A DNA stretch of 64,000 nt from an uncultured Mesonia sp. (GTDB lineage Bacteria; Bacteroidota; Bacteroidia; Flavobacteriales; Flavobacteriaceae). The number at the start of each line of letters is the position of its first letter. Positions within the stretch are counted from its first letter, which is position 1. Shown piece by piece: positions 1 to 9,183 of the stretch. Under the pieces are notes generated by a model. The model saw only the letters and a list, made by a program, of their open reading frames with translations. It did not search any database and was not told the origin of the DNA. Position numbers and translations under genes: made by a program. The stretch is taken from positions 195,156-259,155 of the forward strand of contig CATQIB010000007.1 of the NCBI GenBank assembly GCA_958296185.1. The letters run 5' to 3'.

Positions 1-863
1 TTACTCAAGGCGGAGAAGTAATCACCACGCCATTTTCGTATGTAGCCACTACTTCAAGTATCGTTTGGGAAAATTGCACTCCTATTTTTGTAGACATTCA
101 CCCTGAATACCTATGTATTGATGAAACCAAAATCGAGGCGGCGATCACAAGCAAAACCACGGCTATTCTCGCTACACACGTTTTTGGAAATCCGTGCCAT
201 ATAGCAGCCATCGAGAAGCTGGCAACTAAGCACCATTTAAAAGTAATATACGATGCTGCGCATTGTTTTGGTGTACGATATAAAGGAGAGTCTATTTTTA
301 ACTTTGGTGATGTAAGCACCTGTAGTTTTCATGCTACCAAACTTTTTCACACTGGTGAAGGCGGTGCTGCCTTTGTTCAAAATGAAAAAGACTACCACGA
401 GATTTATTACCGGCATAATTTTGGCCATGATGGGCCTCTGCGTTTTCACGGATTAGGAATCAATGCTAAAATGAGTGAGCTACAAGCAGCTATGGGGCTT
501 AGTGTTTTACCGCATATGCCTCATATTTTAGATGCTCGTGCCAAGGTTTGTGAATTTTACGATAAAGCTTTAACTACTACTAGAATACAAAAGTTAAAGA
601 TAAGAGAAGGAACAGACTGGAATTATAGTTACTATCCCATTATATTTGAGACTGAAAAGGATTTATTACAGGTAGAAAAAGCGATGAACCAAGAAGGAAT
701 TTACCCCAGAAGGTATTTTTATCCTAGCTTAGAGAATTTACCCTATATACAAACAAAAAATTGTCCTATCGCCCACAGTATTGCTTCACGTGTAATGTGT
801 TTACCCCTGTATGTAGGCCTTAACAAGGAAGATTTAAAAAAAATAGTTTCATTTTTATGCTAA
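1..863 (+). CDS. DegT/DnrJ/EryC1/StrS sugar aminotransferase (5' partial)
   Basis: PLP-dependent aminotransferase that puts an amino group on a nucleotide-linked keto-sugar. The listed ORF starts only at 471, but the same frame is open from base 3 and reads as a DegT protein: [13 protein letters not shown], a DAAHCFG segment and the [14 protein letters not shown] segment, whose Lys is the expected Schiff-base residue. The true start lies before the window. It ends by overlapping the next gene by 7 bp, which indicates an operon with the NeuD-like acyltransferase and the GT56-like transferase. By family knowledge (VioA/WecE types) the substrate is probably dTDP-4-keto-6-deoxyglucose, giving a 4-amino-4,6-dideoxy sugar. 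This is inferred from the neighbours, not from active-site detail. Confidence 0.9.
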   Translation, partial: TQGGEVITTPFSYVATTSSIVWENCTPIFVDIHPEYLCIDETKIEAAITSKTTAILATHVFGNPCHIAAIEKLATKHHLKVIYDAAHCFGVRYKGESIFNFGDVSTCSFHATKLFHTGEGGAAFVQNEKDYHEIYYRHNFGHDGPLRFHGLGINAKMSELQAAMGLSVLPHMPHILDARAKVCEFYDKALTTTRIQKLKIREGTDWNYSYYPIIFETEKDLLQVEKAMNQEGIYPRRYFYPSLENLPYIQTKNCPIAHSIASRVMCLPLYVGLNKEDLKKIVSFLC

Positions 864-1477
864 TAATTGGCGCAAAAGGCTTTGCCAAGGAAATTTTACA
901 AAGCTTAGATAACAAATTGTTAGAATCATTAGCGTTTTACGATGATGTAAATAAAGATATTCCCGAAAAATTATACGGTTGCTATCCTGTTTTGAAGAAA
1001 GAAGCTGATGTTTTAAATTATTTTCATAATGTTTCAGATAAATTCTGTTTAGGTTTAGGAAACCCTCAATTACGTTTAAAATTGTTCAAGAAATTTGATG
1101 AATTAGGAGGAACCTTGGTTTCTACGATTGACAAAGCTACAAACATCGGCAAATATGCGAAAATCGGCGGTGGAACTAATATTTTAAGTGGTGTTAATAT
1201 TTCAAATGGTGCCGAATTGGGTAAAGGTTGCTTGGTGTATTATAATGTTGTTATAACACACGATGTAAAAATTGGTGAGTTTGTAGAACTTTCTCCTGGC
1301 TGCAAACTTTTGGGCCACGTCAATATTGGCAACTATGTAAGTATTGGGGCTGGTGCTATTATCTTACCAAAGGTGCAAATTGATGAAGGAGCTGTAATTG
1401 GTGCTGGTGCGGTAGTGACCAAAGACGTAGCAGCCAATTCTGTAGTTGTAGGTAATCCTGCTAGAAAAATCAAATAA
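857..1477 (+). CDS. NeuD/PglD/VioB-type sugar N- or O-acyltransferase
   Basis: 206-residue left-handed beta-helix acyltransferase. The N-terminal part ([14 protein letters not shown]) is the small nucleotide-sugar binding fold of the NeuD/PglD/VioB family. From about residue 95 on, hexapeptide repeats follow ([27 protein letters not shown], ending in [10 protein letters not shown]). It would acetylate the amino sugar made by the upstream aminotransferase using acetyl-CoA in the cytoplasm. The ATG overlaps the aminotransferase stop and the next gene begins immediately after its stop, so the three genes are likely translated from one message. Which hydroxyl or amine is acylated cannot be told from sequence. 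Confidence 0.85.
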   Translation: MLIIGAKGFAKEILQSLDNKLLESLAFYDDVNKDIPEKLYGCYPVLKKEADVLNYFHNVSDKFCLGLGNPQLRLKLFKKFDELGGTLVSTIDKATNIGKYAKIGGGTNILSGVNISNGAELGKGCLVYYNVVITHDVKIGEFVELSPGCKLLGHVNIGNYVSIGAGAIILPKVQIDEGAVIGAGAVVTKDVAANSVVVGNPARKIK

Positions 1478-2644
1478 ATGACAACTATTTTACATATAGC
1501 AAATGATGAAAAATTTATAAATGCAGCAAACTCTTCATTTGAAAAAATTTATCCTTCTCAAAATCAATTTATAATTGTTAGCAAGAGTTCTTCATTAAGA
1601 TATGTTAAGCCACAAAAAAATATAATCGCTATTGAACCAAGGGACCAATCCATCATACCTTTAATCGAGAATGCGCAAATTATTTTTTTTCACAGCTATA
1701 CGAATAATATGGCTAGTCTGAATAAATTAATACCACGACATAAAATAACAATTTGGTTCTGTTTTGGAATGGAAATTTACAATGATCCCAACTTTTATCC
1801 CAGAAAAAAACTACTAGCATCTAAAGAGCGATTATTAATAAAAATTAAAAAAAGACCTTTTAAGAAGCGTCTTAAGGATACATTAAGACCATACGTAAGG
1901 GTATTAAAAAAAGATTTACCTTTAAGTCAATCTGAAGAAAAATTGAAAACCCTAAAAAGTTTTGACTTTATTGCAGCTACCTATAAAGAAGAATTCAATT
2001 TTGTAAATAAAAAAATAGGACGAAAAGCGAAATGGTTTAAATTTTCATATTTTTCTTTAGAATATATGGTTGGTAAGATTGGTCGGACAAACTTTAAAGA
2101 CAAACAAGGTTTTTTCATTGGCAATTCTGGTCACATAACAAATAACCACCTAGAGGTTTTTGATAGAATTCACGAGCAATTGAGTAAATTAAACGAAAAT
2201 ATTCTAGTACCATTAGGCTATGGGAATTCTAATTATATTGAAAAGGTTGTAGATTTAGGAAAATTAAGATTTAGTAATAATTTTAAGCCAATCTTAGACT
2301 TTCTTCCTCTTGAAGAATATAATAATTATTTATACAATACAAGAATCGGAATTTTTAACGCTCGTAGACAACAAGGAGTTGGAACAATTATCCCAGTCCT
2401 TTATCATGGCGCCAAAGTATTTTTGAGTAAGCATAACACTTTTTATCACTATTTAAAACGTATAGGTGTTTTGGTATTTTGTTACGAAACGCAGTGTAAT
2501 GCTAAGGAATTATCCGAAGGCCTTACACCTGAACAAATTCTTCACAACCGTAAAATTTTATACCAAGTGCTTAACGAGCAACATCTATTGCAATCCTTAG
2601 CACAGCAATTACAACCGCTATTGGGTAAAGCAAAGCAGTATTAG
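1478..2644 (+). CDS. GT56-like glycosyltransferase (Fuc4NAc transferase family)
   Basis: 388-residue protein, no signal peptide or membrane segment. The N-terminus (TTILHIANDEKFINAA), the FFHSYTNN segment and the WFCFGMEIYND segment resemble the WecF family (TDP-Fuc4NAc:lipid II Fuc4NAc transferase, GT56). A GNSGHITNNHLEVF segment and GYGNSNYI in the second half fit the nucleotide-sugar side. Its place after an aminotransferase and an acetyltransferase matches the WecE-WecD-WecF order of work, so the likely donor is an N-acyl 4-amino-4,6-dideoxyhexose. The gene is visibly richer in A+T than its neighbours, which is common for laterally moved surface-polysaccharide genes. Family call moderately sure; exact sugar unknown. 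Confidence 0.7.
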   Translation: MTTILHIANDEKFINAANSSFEKIYPSQNQFIIVSKSSSLRYVKPQKNIIAIEPRDQSIIPLIENAQIIFFHSYTNNMASLNKLIPRHKITIWFCFGMEIYNDPNFYPRKKLLASKERLLIKIKKRPFKKRLKDTLRPYVRVLKKDLPLSQSEEKLKTLKSFDFIAATYKEEFNFVNKKIGRKAKWFKFSYFSLEYMVGKIGRTNFKDKQGFFIGNSGHITNNHLEVFDRIHEQLSKLNENILVPLGYGNSNYIEKVVDLGKLRFSNNFKPILDFLPLEEYNNYLYNTRIGIFNARRQQGVGTIIPVLYHGAKVFLSKHNTFYHYLKRIGVLVFCYETQCNAKELSEGLTPEQILHNRKILYQVLNEQHLLQSLAQQLQPLLGKAKQY

Positions 2645-2693
2645 AGTCAATAAACCGCTGATTTACTTCTTAAAAAAATGCTTACCTAAAGTA

Positions 2694-2729
2694 AAAAAGC
2701 CTTAAAATACTGAGCTAAACAGGCTTTTT
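2694..2729 (+). terminator. Rho-independent terminator after GT56-like gene
   Basis: A 9-bp perfect inverted repeat (aaaaagcct / aggcttttt) lies about 50 bp after the glycosyltransferase stop. It ends the left-hand sugar operon before the lipoprotein gene. Confidence 0.6.
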
Positions 2730-2805
2730 AAGAAAGGTTTAGCATGGCAACTATACTAAACCGAGAATCGGGCGTTATTTTAGCATAAACAAAAAACACA
2801 TACTT

Positions 2806-3555
2806 ATGAGATTAGTGAGCAATTTGAAATTAGCCGGTATGGCCTTAGCCTTAGGCGGAATTTTAACCGCATGTTCTAGCGACGATGACGCTGCACAAAA
2901 CACCAATCAGGGTCAGTTAAAAATTAAATCAACTGCAAGTTATTCGGGCGAAACCGCTCGTAATGCCAATGCTGTTGTACTAAGCAGCTTTATGGTAAAC
3001 TTCAAAGAAATCGAATTGGAGTATGCCGAAGAAGACAGCAATGGTGTAGATCTTTATTTTGACAGCGAAGATGAGGTAGAATTACGCGGACCTTTTGAAG
3101 TAGATTTATTGGCACAAAACAGTGTAAGCTTAGCTACGGTAAATGTACCTAATGGCGAATATGAAGAGGTAGAATTTGAGTTTGATAAAAGCGAAGACAG
3201 CAATTCTGCTCTTTTTGGGAAAAGTATGCAATTAGAAGGAAGCATCAACGGTACGCCTTTCGTATTTTGGCATGATTTTGACGAAGAGATCGAGGTAGAT
3301 TATGAGGACCAAGGTACCAACTTGGTAATTGACGGTAACAGCAGCGAATTGGTAATTAACTTTGATTTAGATGCTGTGGTAGGAATCAACGGTTTGGTAG
3401 ATTTAAGTATCGCCACCGATTTAGATGGTGATGGCACCATTACCATTAGTCCAGAAGACCAAGACGGCAACCAAGCCTTGGCTGCTGCGCTAAAATCGGC
3501 TATCAAAGCACAAATCGAGTTGATGGATGATATGTATGACGATGATGAAGACTAA
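2806..3555 (+). CDS. Acidic DUF4382-like lipoprotein
   Basis: 249 residues. A lipoprotein signal peptide ends in the lipobox LTAC (Cys 23), followed by SSDDD. The mature part is strongly acidic and beta-rich (GQLKIKSTASYSGET, NVPNGEYEEVEFEF), with a C-terminal DLDGDGTITISPED stretch that resembles a calcium-binding DxDxDG loop and ends in an acidic tail. The pattern of a short acidic domain constraining a numeric ornament (VNVPNGEYEEV) resembles DUF4382 lipoproteins of Bacteroidota. It stands alone between two terminators. Function unknown; localisation at the outer membrane or periplasmic face is inferred from the lipobox. Confidence 0.7.
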   Translation: MRLVSNLKLAGMALALGGILTACSSDDDAAQNTNQGQLKIKSTASYSGETARNANAVVLSSFMVNFKEIELEYAEEDSNGVDLYFDSEDEVELRGPFEVDLLAQNSVSLATVNVPNGEYEEVEFEFDKSEDSNSALFGKSMQLEGSINGTPFVFWHDFDEEIEVDYEDQGTNLVIDGNSSELVINFDLDAVVGINGLVDLSIATDLDGDGTITISPEDQDGNQALAAALKSAIKAQIELMDDMYDDDED

Positions 3556-3578
3556 TTTATAGTTCGCTTTCGCGGAAT

Positions 3579-3618
3579 AAAAAGCTGCGTTTCCCCACAG
3601 GAAAGGCAGCTTTTTTTT
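3579..3618 (+). terminator. Strong terminator after the acidic lipoprotein gene
   Basis: Stem aaaaagctgc-gtttcc with loop ccaca and a matching arm ggaaag-gcagc, with one mismatch, followed by eight T residues. Confidence 0.8.
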
Positions 3619-3696
3619 GAATTTAGCCCCGAGTATCTGTAAGGTAAATTAAAACAAAGCTTAAAGAATAAATTTACTGTAAATCATTTCTTTTTT

Positions 3697-3704
3697 TAAC
3701 TTTG
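3697..3704 (+). promoter_or_regulatory. Bacteroidota -7 promoter element (TAACTTTG)
   Basis: A TAnnTTTG match ends 6 bases before the ATG at 3711, so the transcript would be nearly leaderless. No convincing -33 TTG is seen at the usual spacing. Confidence 0.4.
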
Positions 3705-3710
3705 TGTATA

Positions 3711-4031
3711 ATGAAGAACTGCAGTTACAAAAATAAGCTTGTATTTGTTTTGCTGGTCCTTTTCACTTTTATGAAATTGACCGGCCTGCATGCATTCTCT
3801 CACGAAAAAGATCAAGATCATACCGAAGATTGTATAGCTTGTCACTTCGCAAACATTCATTACCACACCCCTTTTCTTAGCAGCACGACTGAGGTGGTTG
3901 TGAAAAAATTTGACGCCATTGCGGTTAATATCCCTATTACTTATAAAGGTAACGGATATTTAAAAACCATCGCCCAAGGTCAACTATTCTCTCGTCCCCC
4001 ACCTTTTTTCCTTCTTACTAACTGTTCATAG
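3711..4031 (+). CDS. Small secreted His/Cys-rich protein, DUF2946-like
   Basis: 106 residues from the ATG at 3711; the ORF track starts three codons earlier at a TTG. A hydrophobic N-terminal segment (KLVFVLLVLFTFMKLTG) is a signal or anchor. It is followed by HAFSHEKDQDHTEDCIACHF, a His-rich stretch with a CxxC motif, and HYHT. The C-terminus SRPPPFFLLTNC recalls the short DUF2946-type proteins found next to metal transporter and TonB receptor genes. Upstream of an ABC ATPase/permease pair, it could bind or sense a transition metal; this is inference from composition and context. Not a strong family match. Confidence 0.55.
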   Translation: MKNCSYKNKLVFVLLVLFTFMKLTGLHAFSHEKDQDHTEDCIACHFANIHYHTPFLSSTTEVVVKKFDAIAVNIPITYKGNGYLKTIAQGQLFSRPPPFFLLTNCS

Positions 4032-4211
4032 GAATATTAGGCAGTAATTCAGCATAAAACATTAGAAAGCAAAAAGATGCGATAGAGCTATATTCATTGC
4101 TATTTGTATTTTATGGCTAACCTAAGCTTATGCTATAGTAATTGGTTTACTGCTAATTTTTTCATTCTACAATATCCCGTAAAGGGATAACGCTATAATA
4201 TCTAAAACCTT

Positions 4212-4838
4212 ATGATTAAAGCCACCAACCTAAAATTTAAATACCCTGGGGGAAATTCATTTCACTTTCCAAATTTTGAGTTAATCAACAATGAAAACCT
4301 TTTGATAAAGGGTGAATCTGGAATAGGAAAAACCACCTTATTGCAATTATTAGCGCTTCTATTAAATCCTAGTTCAGGGAGCTTAATTATTGATCATACA
4401 GATGTTACACAACTATCTGAACGTAAAAAAGATCAATTTAGAAGAAGCCATATAGGAATCATTTTTCAAAAACCTATCTTTATTCAATCCTTGAGCTTAA
4501 TAGAAAATTTACAAGTCAAGCTTTACTTATCAAAGACAAAACTCCAGCCCTTTGAAGTGAATGAAATACTTGAAGATTTAAATATTATCGACCTGAAACA
4601 TAAAAAAACGAATCAATTAAGTGAAGGTCAAAAACAACGCGCATCTATTGCTTTAGCATTGATCAACCGACCTTCTATTATTCTTGCGGATGAGCCAACA
4701 GCGAGTTTAGATGATAAAAACAAAGAACGTGTAATTCATCTTTTAAAAAAAATGGCCAAGAAAAACAAAGCAAGCCTTGTCTTGGTAACTCACGATACTC
4801 GACTCATGCCAGAATTTAAAAACAGGATTGCCTTATGA
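4212..4838 (+). CDS. LolD/MacB-type ABC transporter ATP-binding protein
   Basis: 208-residue single ATPase domain. Walker A is GESGIGKTT, the signature reads LSEGQKQR (usual LSGGQ with E for G), Walker B is [13 protein letters not shown], and the H-loop is LVTHD. Its stop overlaps the start of the FtsX-like permease in an ATGA junction, so the pair forms one transporter. The family powers lipoprotein release or periplasmic extrusion work rather than classical import. With the His/Cys-rich gene before it and a DUF3299-like gene after it, the set resembles zinc-linked ABC clusters of other bacteria. Confidence 0.85.
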   Translation: MIKATNLKFKYPGGNSFHFPNFELINNENLLIKGESGIGKTTLLQLLALLLNPSSGSLIIDHTDVTQLSERKKDQFRRSHIGIIFQKPIFIQSLSLIENLQVKLYLSKTKLQPFEVNEILEDLNIIDLKHKKTNQLSEGQKQRASIALALINRPSIILADEPTASLDDKNKERVIHLLKKMAKKNKASLVLVTHDTRLMPEFKNRIAL

Positions 4839-6034
4839 ACGTGTTAAAAATAAGTTTAAAAAACTTTCTAAATAAACCCACCAACGCTTTCTTAACCATA
4901 TTATTATTATCATTTAGTGTCGCGTTGATTTCTTTAGCCTATAAATTGCAGGAGCAACTTTCAGAGCAACTTTCAAAAAATGCTGATTCTATAGACATGG
5001 TAGTAGGCGCCAAAGGTAGTCCTTTACAACTTATTATGTCCTCGGTATTGCATATAGACAAACCCACGGGGAATATTCAGTATAATCAGTTAGAAAAACT
5101 GCAAAAAAATCCTCTCGTAAAAAAGGCTATTCCCATTTCTTATGGTGATAATTATAAGGGATACCGCCTTTTGGGCTCAACAAAAGAATTTAGTCAATTA
5201 TACGGAATAGATGAAATAGTCCAAGGGCGAAATATGGAAGCTCCCCTAGAAGTTGTAATCGGTTCTAAGGTTGCTGAACGTACCAAGCTAAATGTAGGTA
5301 GCGAATTTGTGAGTTCTCACGGATTAGTTGAAGAAAGCATAGAGCATCATAACCATCATCATTTAAAAGTAGTGGGAATTTATCCAGTTACCAATACGGT
5401 TATAGACCAACTTATTGTGACCCCATTGGAAACCATATGGGATCTTCATGCTCATGAAAATGAAGTTGCACAAAACGATAAAAAAGCAGACGAGGTGACG
5501 GCTATATTGGTACAATTTAAAAACCCTATGGGATTTGTACAACTCCCACGTATGATTAATCAAAGTACCGCAATGCAAGCCGCTTTAACCAAATTTCAGC
5601 TGGATAAACTTTATCAGTTTACCGGAATTGGTGTTCAAGTAATACAGTTGATCGCTATCATTATTCTAGGTATTTCTTTTTTAAGTATATATATTAATCT
5701 TTATAAGATTATTAGGGAAAGAAAATATGAATTGGCCTTACTTAGAGTATATGGGGCAAATAGGTTTCAATTGATTTTATTAGTGTTTTATGAAGCACTT
5801 ATCGTGGCCTTGCTGGGTTTTTTACTAGGGATAGGTTTTGCCTACCTGGGTAGCATTTATATGTATGATTATATAAATACAAATTATAACTACTCTATCA
5901 ACCAACAACTTTTTACTAGTATAGATTTTTATTTGTTTATAGCTATTATCGCCCTACTTATCATCACTAATTTATTGAATATCAAATCAATTTTAAATAT
6001 TAATATCTCTAAAACCATTGCTCATGCATCATAA
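4835..6034 (+). CDS. FtsX-like ABC permease
   Basis: 399 residues in the MacB/LolC layout: one N-terminal membrane helix (about 15-37), a large periplasmic domain (about 40-265) and three C-terminal helices (about 270-390) including the FtsX-type RERKYELALLRVYGA motif. The periplasmic domain holds ESIEHHNHHHLKVVG, a histidine cluster that could bind metal. It is coupled to the ATPase by a 4-bp overlap and overlaps the next gene by 11 bp. Substrate unknown; a metal-related role is suggested by the histidines and neighbours only. Confidence 0.85.
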   Translation: MNVLKISLKNFLNKPTNAFLTILLLSFSVALISLAYKLQEQLSEQLSKNADSIDMVVGAKGSPLQLIMSSVLHIDKPTGNIQYNQLEKLQKNPLVKKAIPISYGDNYKGYRLLGSTKEFSQLYGIDEIVQGRNMEAPLEVVIGSKVAERTKLNVGSEFVSSHGLVEESIEHHNHHHLKVVGIYPVTNTVIDQLIVTPLETIWDLHAHENEVAQNDKKADEVTAILVQFKNPMGFVQLPRMINQSTAMQAALTKFQLDKLYQFTGIGVQVIQLIAIIILGISFLSIYINLYKIIRERKYELALLRVYGANRFQLILLVFYEALIVALLGFLLGIGFAYLGSIYMYDYINTNYNYSINQQLFTSIDFYLFIAIIALLIITNLLNIKSILNINISKTIAHAS

Positions 6035-6458
6035 AATCTTGCTTATTCTTAGTATTTTTTTCTCTGGATTATCTCAAGCTCAAACCACTAACATTTCTTG
6101 GAATGACTTGACAGATGTAAATTTTAAAGAAACTTTTGTAGAACAATATGGAGATTATTTTCTTACCCCTGATTTTGGGGATAATGTAAAAGCTCTTGAA
6201 GGCCAAACGATAGAAATAAAAGGTTATGTATTGGATTTAATAGGAGATGGAAAGGTATTTCTTCTATCTAAACTACCTATGGCCAGCTGTTTCTTTTGCG
6301 GAATGGCGGGCCCGGAAACAATTATCGAGCTGCAGTTTAATGAAGATCAACAATTGAAAACCGATCAGGTAATTAGTGTACAGGGTAGCTTAAAACTAAA
6401 TAAAGAAGACGTTAACCACTGTAACTATATTCTTACTAATACTAAAATTGTAAAATGA
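6024..6458 (+). CDS. Periplasmic DUF3299-like protein
   Basis: 144 residues from the ATG at 6024; the track uses a TTG two codons earlier. A signal peptide ends near LSQAQ. The mature part begins ISWNDLTDVNF and contains an OB-like segment (GQTIEIKGYVLD) and the conserved MASCFFCGMAGPETIIEL with a CxxC, then HCNY. This matches by eye the small DUF3299 or OB-type periplasmic proteins that accompany ABC permeases in metal-response clusters. It overlaps the permease gene and its stop overlaps the next ATG, so it is in the same operon. Confidence 0.6.
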   Translation: MHHKILLILSIFFSGLSQAQTTNISWNDLTDVNFKETFVEQYGDYFLTPDFGDNVKALEGQTIEIKGYVLDLIGDGKVFLLSKLPMASCFFCGMAGPETIIELQFNEDQQLKTDQVISVQGSLKLNKEDVNHCNYILTNTKIVK

Positions 6459-7540
6459 TGATAAAAGATTTCAACATAAAGCAATTGAAGCAATACATAG
6501 TAATTTTTGTTTGGGTTGTAGGTCTGAGTAGTTGTTCGGTTAGCTCGAATAATGGAGGGGATGAACAAAATAAAAAATATAATTTCAATCTATATGATTA
6601 TTTTGAAATAAGTGATTTGGTTAATAAAGAAGACTTTGATTTAAAAGGTCCCGTAAAATCTATGATCAAATATAAGCCTACAAAATCATCAAATTTAATC
6701 AAGGTAAAACGAAGTAAAGATTTTGTCGTTTTTTTCGATAAACAAGGAGACTTTCAAAAAAGGATTGTTTATCATAGTGGTAATTATTTTTTTCAAGGAA
6801 AGAAAAAGCTTGAGGAGTTTGTTATCAATAAAGATCATAAAAAAGAACTTGTAGAAAACAATTTTCTTTTAGATACTACAATATTAAGGTTGCGCAATGT
6901 TTACGATAAAAAAGGCCGATTGCTTTCTACCGAAAATCCTAAGAATAAAATTGTTTATCATTATAATGATGAAGGATATATAATAAAATCAGAAAATTTT
7001 AAGAACCCGAACACAATAGGAGTGGTAAATGAAAAACCGATTTCAATCTATACCTTTAAATTCTTAAATGAAACGCATAAAGTAAAAAAACGGACGGATC
7101 TTCGACCTGAATTCAATCGGAATGAAGAGCACCTATTTTTTTATCCCGATGGTAGTATAAAAAAAACGATGTGGTTAAACGAAAGGGATACCACCTTAGT
7201 AACTTATAACAAAAATCATAAAATGACCTTTTATTCCCGGTCAAGAAATGGAAAAGTAGATGAAAAAAAATCCTATACTTATACGACTGAGGGATTATTG
7301 GTCAATGAACATATTTTTAAATATTCTAGAAATTTTCAAGAAATCACTTACCAGTACGATAAAGAAGGGAACCCTAACCTCATCAATACTTTTGACGGAG
7401 ATGGAAACCTGATTGCAAGTCTTCGCTATTTTTATACCTATGATAATTATGGAAACTGGCTCTCACGTACTTCAAGAAGAACCTATAATAACCAAACGGT
7501 AGATGGAGACTATATCACTCGTGAAATCAGTTATCACTAG
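6455..7540 (+). CDS. Lipoprotein with RHS/YD-like repeats
   Basis: 361 residues. A lipobox at LSSC follows a hydrophobic segment (IVIFVWVVGLSSC). The mature part contains spaced strand repeats of the YD/RHS and MORN-like kind (VYDKKGRLLSTENP, YHYNDEGYIIKSE, YQYDKEGNPNLINTFD, FYTYDNYGNWLSR). Such proteins are often surface-exposed in Bacteroidota, but no activity can be assigned. The ATG overlaps the stop of the DUF3299-like gene, so it is the last gene of this operon. It faces the repeat-filled gap on its 3' side. Lower G+C than the genes at 9-19 kb. Confidence 0.65.
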   Translation: MMIKDFNIKQLKQYIVIFVWVVGLSSCSVSSNNGGDEQNKKYNFNLYDYFEISDLVNKEDFDLKGPVKSMIKYKPTKSSNLIKVKRSKDFVVFFDKQGDFQKRIVYHSGNYFFQGKKKLEEFVINKDHKKELVENNFLLDTTILRLRNVYDKKGRLLSTENPKNKIVYHYNDEGYIIKSENFKNPNTIGVVNEKPISIYTFKFLNETHKVKKRTDLRPEFNRNEEHLFFYPDGSIKKTMWLNERDTTLVTYNKNHKMTFYSRSRNGKVDEKKSYTYTTEGLLVNEHIFKYSRNFQEITYQYDKEGNPNLINTFDGDGNLIASLRYFYTYDNYGNWLSRTSRRTYNNQTVDGDYITREISYH

Positions 7541-7895
7541 CAGTTTTCACCTTTATTCACGAAATCTAAAGGATAAAGAAAATTGGTTTTCGGGTACTAG
7601 TAAAGAGCCTTCGAGCTCTCGATTTACACGCTTATGGCCCTCGCCATAAATACCTGCTCGACCTAACAAGCTAGGTTTTAATGCTATTTTTCGGTTTTCC
7701 ACAAAAAAATAACTACTACTTTTCAAACCCTACCTGTCGAAAATAGGGCGTAAAATTGGCAGTGCAGGACCATTGGCTTAAATTGCACCCGATAAGAAGA
7801 GTGATACCCAGCAGCTTAAATCAAAAAGCGATTCAAAGCAGGGCTTTGCAATCTTTTTCTTCAGTATAACTTGTGTTTTGCGTTAAAAATTGGCG

Positions 7896-8056
7896 AAGCC
7901 TTGGAGCCAATTTAGCAAAATACAAGTGGTTTTCAGCTTGTCTGAAAAATACCTCAGAAAAAGTGTACTTTCTTTTGTTTCGTTTTCTCCTGTATCCGAC
8001 GAGCGCAGCGAGAGGAATACACCGTAAAGAAAATGAAAATTAGGACATAGTATTAT
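7896..8056. repeat. Repeat A copy 1 (161 bp, exact)
   Basis: Identical by eye to 8571-8731 (offset 675). Begins aagccttggagccaattt and ends at catagtattat. Contains the gagcgcagcgag segment. Confidence 0.85.
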
Positions 8057-8102
8057 TGATGTGTTGTTGTGATGCAGGTTTTGAAAAAGAAAATAAACTC
8101 GC

Positions 8103-8280
8103 TACTTTTCTACGTGTTCTCGATACTTCGGATTTTTGGTTTACCACCAAAAATCCGAAACTCGAACTGACAAGGTAGGTTTTATACCAAATTAGTGCGA
8201 CCATTGGGGAGTCCCGAGAATTCGGGATCTCGATACACGTTCTTATGGCTCTCGCCATAAAATCGCACTCGAGCTGACAA
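8103..8280. repeat. Repeat C copy 1 (about 180 bp, about 95% identical)
   Basis: Similar to 9005-9183 at offset 902 with a handful of substitutions and about one-base length difference allowed. Includes gagtcccgagaattcggga, which is specific to this pair. Confidence 0.75.
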
Positions 8281-8513
8281 GGCAGGTTTTATACCGAATT
8301 AGTGCGACCTTTAGGGAGTCCCGAGTATTCAGTGTCACTTCGAGTGGGCCAGCTTAGCCAACAGGCATTTTTAATGCCGTAGTTGGACTCGCTGGGTTGT
8401 ATCGAGAAGTGAATAAATTGGAACTAAAAAAGTATTCGTTACTTTTCTACCTGTTCTCGATACTTCGCATTTTTGGTTTACCACCAAAAATCCGAAACTC
8501 GAACTGACAAGGC
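8229..8513. repeat. Repeat B copy 1 (285 bp, two mismatches)
   Basis: Matches 8794-9078 at offset 565. The first 239 bp are identical; mismatches lie at 8468 (c/g) and in the ggtttaccacc segment. Contains three hairpin motifs. Confidence 0.85.
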
Positions 8514-8570
8514 GTGGTTTATACTACTACGTACTTAGCGCGACCTTTAGGGAGTCCCGAGTATTCGGGA

Positions 8571-8731
8571 AAGCCTTGGAGCCAATTTAGCAAAATACAA
8601 GTGGTTTTCAGCTTGTCTGAAAAATACCTCAGAAAAAGTGTACTTTCTTTTGTTTCGTTTTCTCCTGTATCCGACGAGCGCAGCGAGAGGAATACACCGT
8701 AAAGAAAATGAAAATTAGGACATAGTATTAT
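8571..8731. repeat. Repeat A copy 2 (161 bp, exact)
   Basis: Identical to 7896-8056. The sequence flanking both ends differs between copies, so the unit boundaries are sharp. Confidence 0.85.
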
Positions 8732-8793
8732 CGATGAATAGTAAAAGAGTAGTTTATGAAAACGTAAATAAATTCATTACTTTTCGACTAGCT

Positions 8794-9078
8794 CTCGATA
8801 CACGTTCTTATGGCTCTCGCCATAAAATCGCACTCGAGCTGACAAGGCAGGTTTTATACCGAATTAGTGCGACCTTTAGGGAGTCCCGAGTATTCAGTGT
8901 CACTTCGAGTGGGCCAGCTTAGCCAACAGGCATTTTTAATGCCGTAGTTGGACTCGCTGGGTTGTATCGAGAAGTGAATAAATTGGAACTAAAAAAGTAT
9001 TCGTTACTTTTCTACCTGTTCTCGATACTTCGGATTTTTGGTTTATCACCAAAAATCCGAAACTCGAACTGACAAGGC
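8794..9078. repeat. Repeat B copy 2
   Basis: Second copy of the 8229-8513 block; divergence after aaggc at the right end. It shares its right part with repeat C, which shows the blocks are mosaics rather than simple tandem copies. Confidence 0.85.
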
Positions 9079-9183
9079 AGGTTTTATACAGAATTAGTGC
9101 GACCATTGGGGAGTCCCGAGAATTCGGGATCTCGATACACGTTTTTATGGTTCTCGCCATAAAATCGCACTCGAGCTGACAAG
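9005..9183. repeat. Repeat C copy 2, abutting the ABC permease gene
   Basis: Second copy of repeat C. It stops only a few bases from the permease stop codon at 9191, so the repeat region reaches right to the coding sequence. Confidence 0.75.

Noticed and set aside
8040-9160. Four ORFs of 62-74 codons (8040-8258 -, 8514-8702 +, 8734-8922 +, 8936-9160 -)
   Set aside because: They translate the intergenic repeats; two are near-copies of each other because they cover repeat copies, and none has a family-like protein or promoter.
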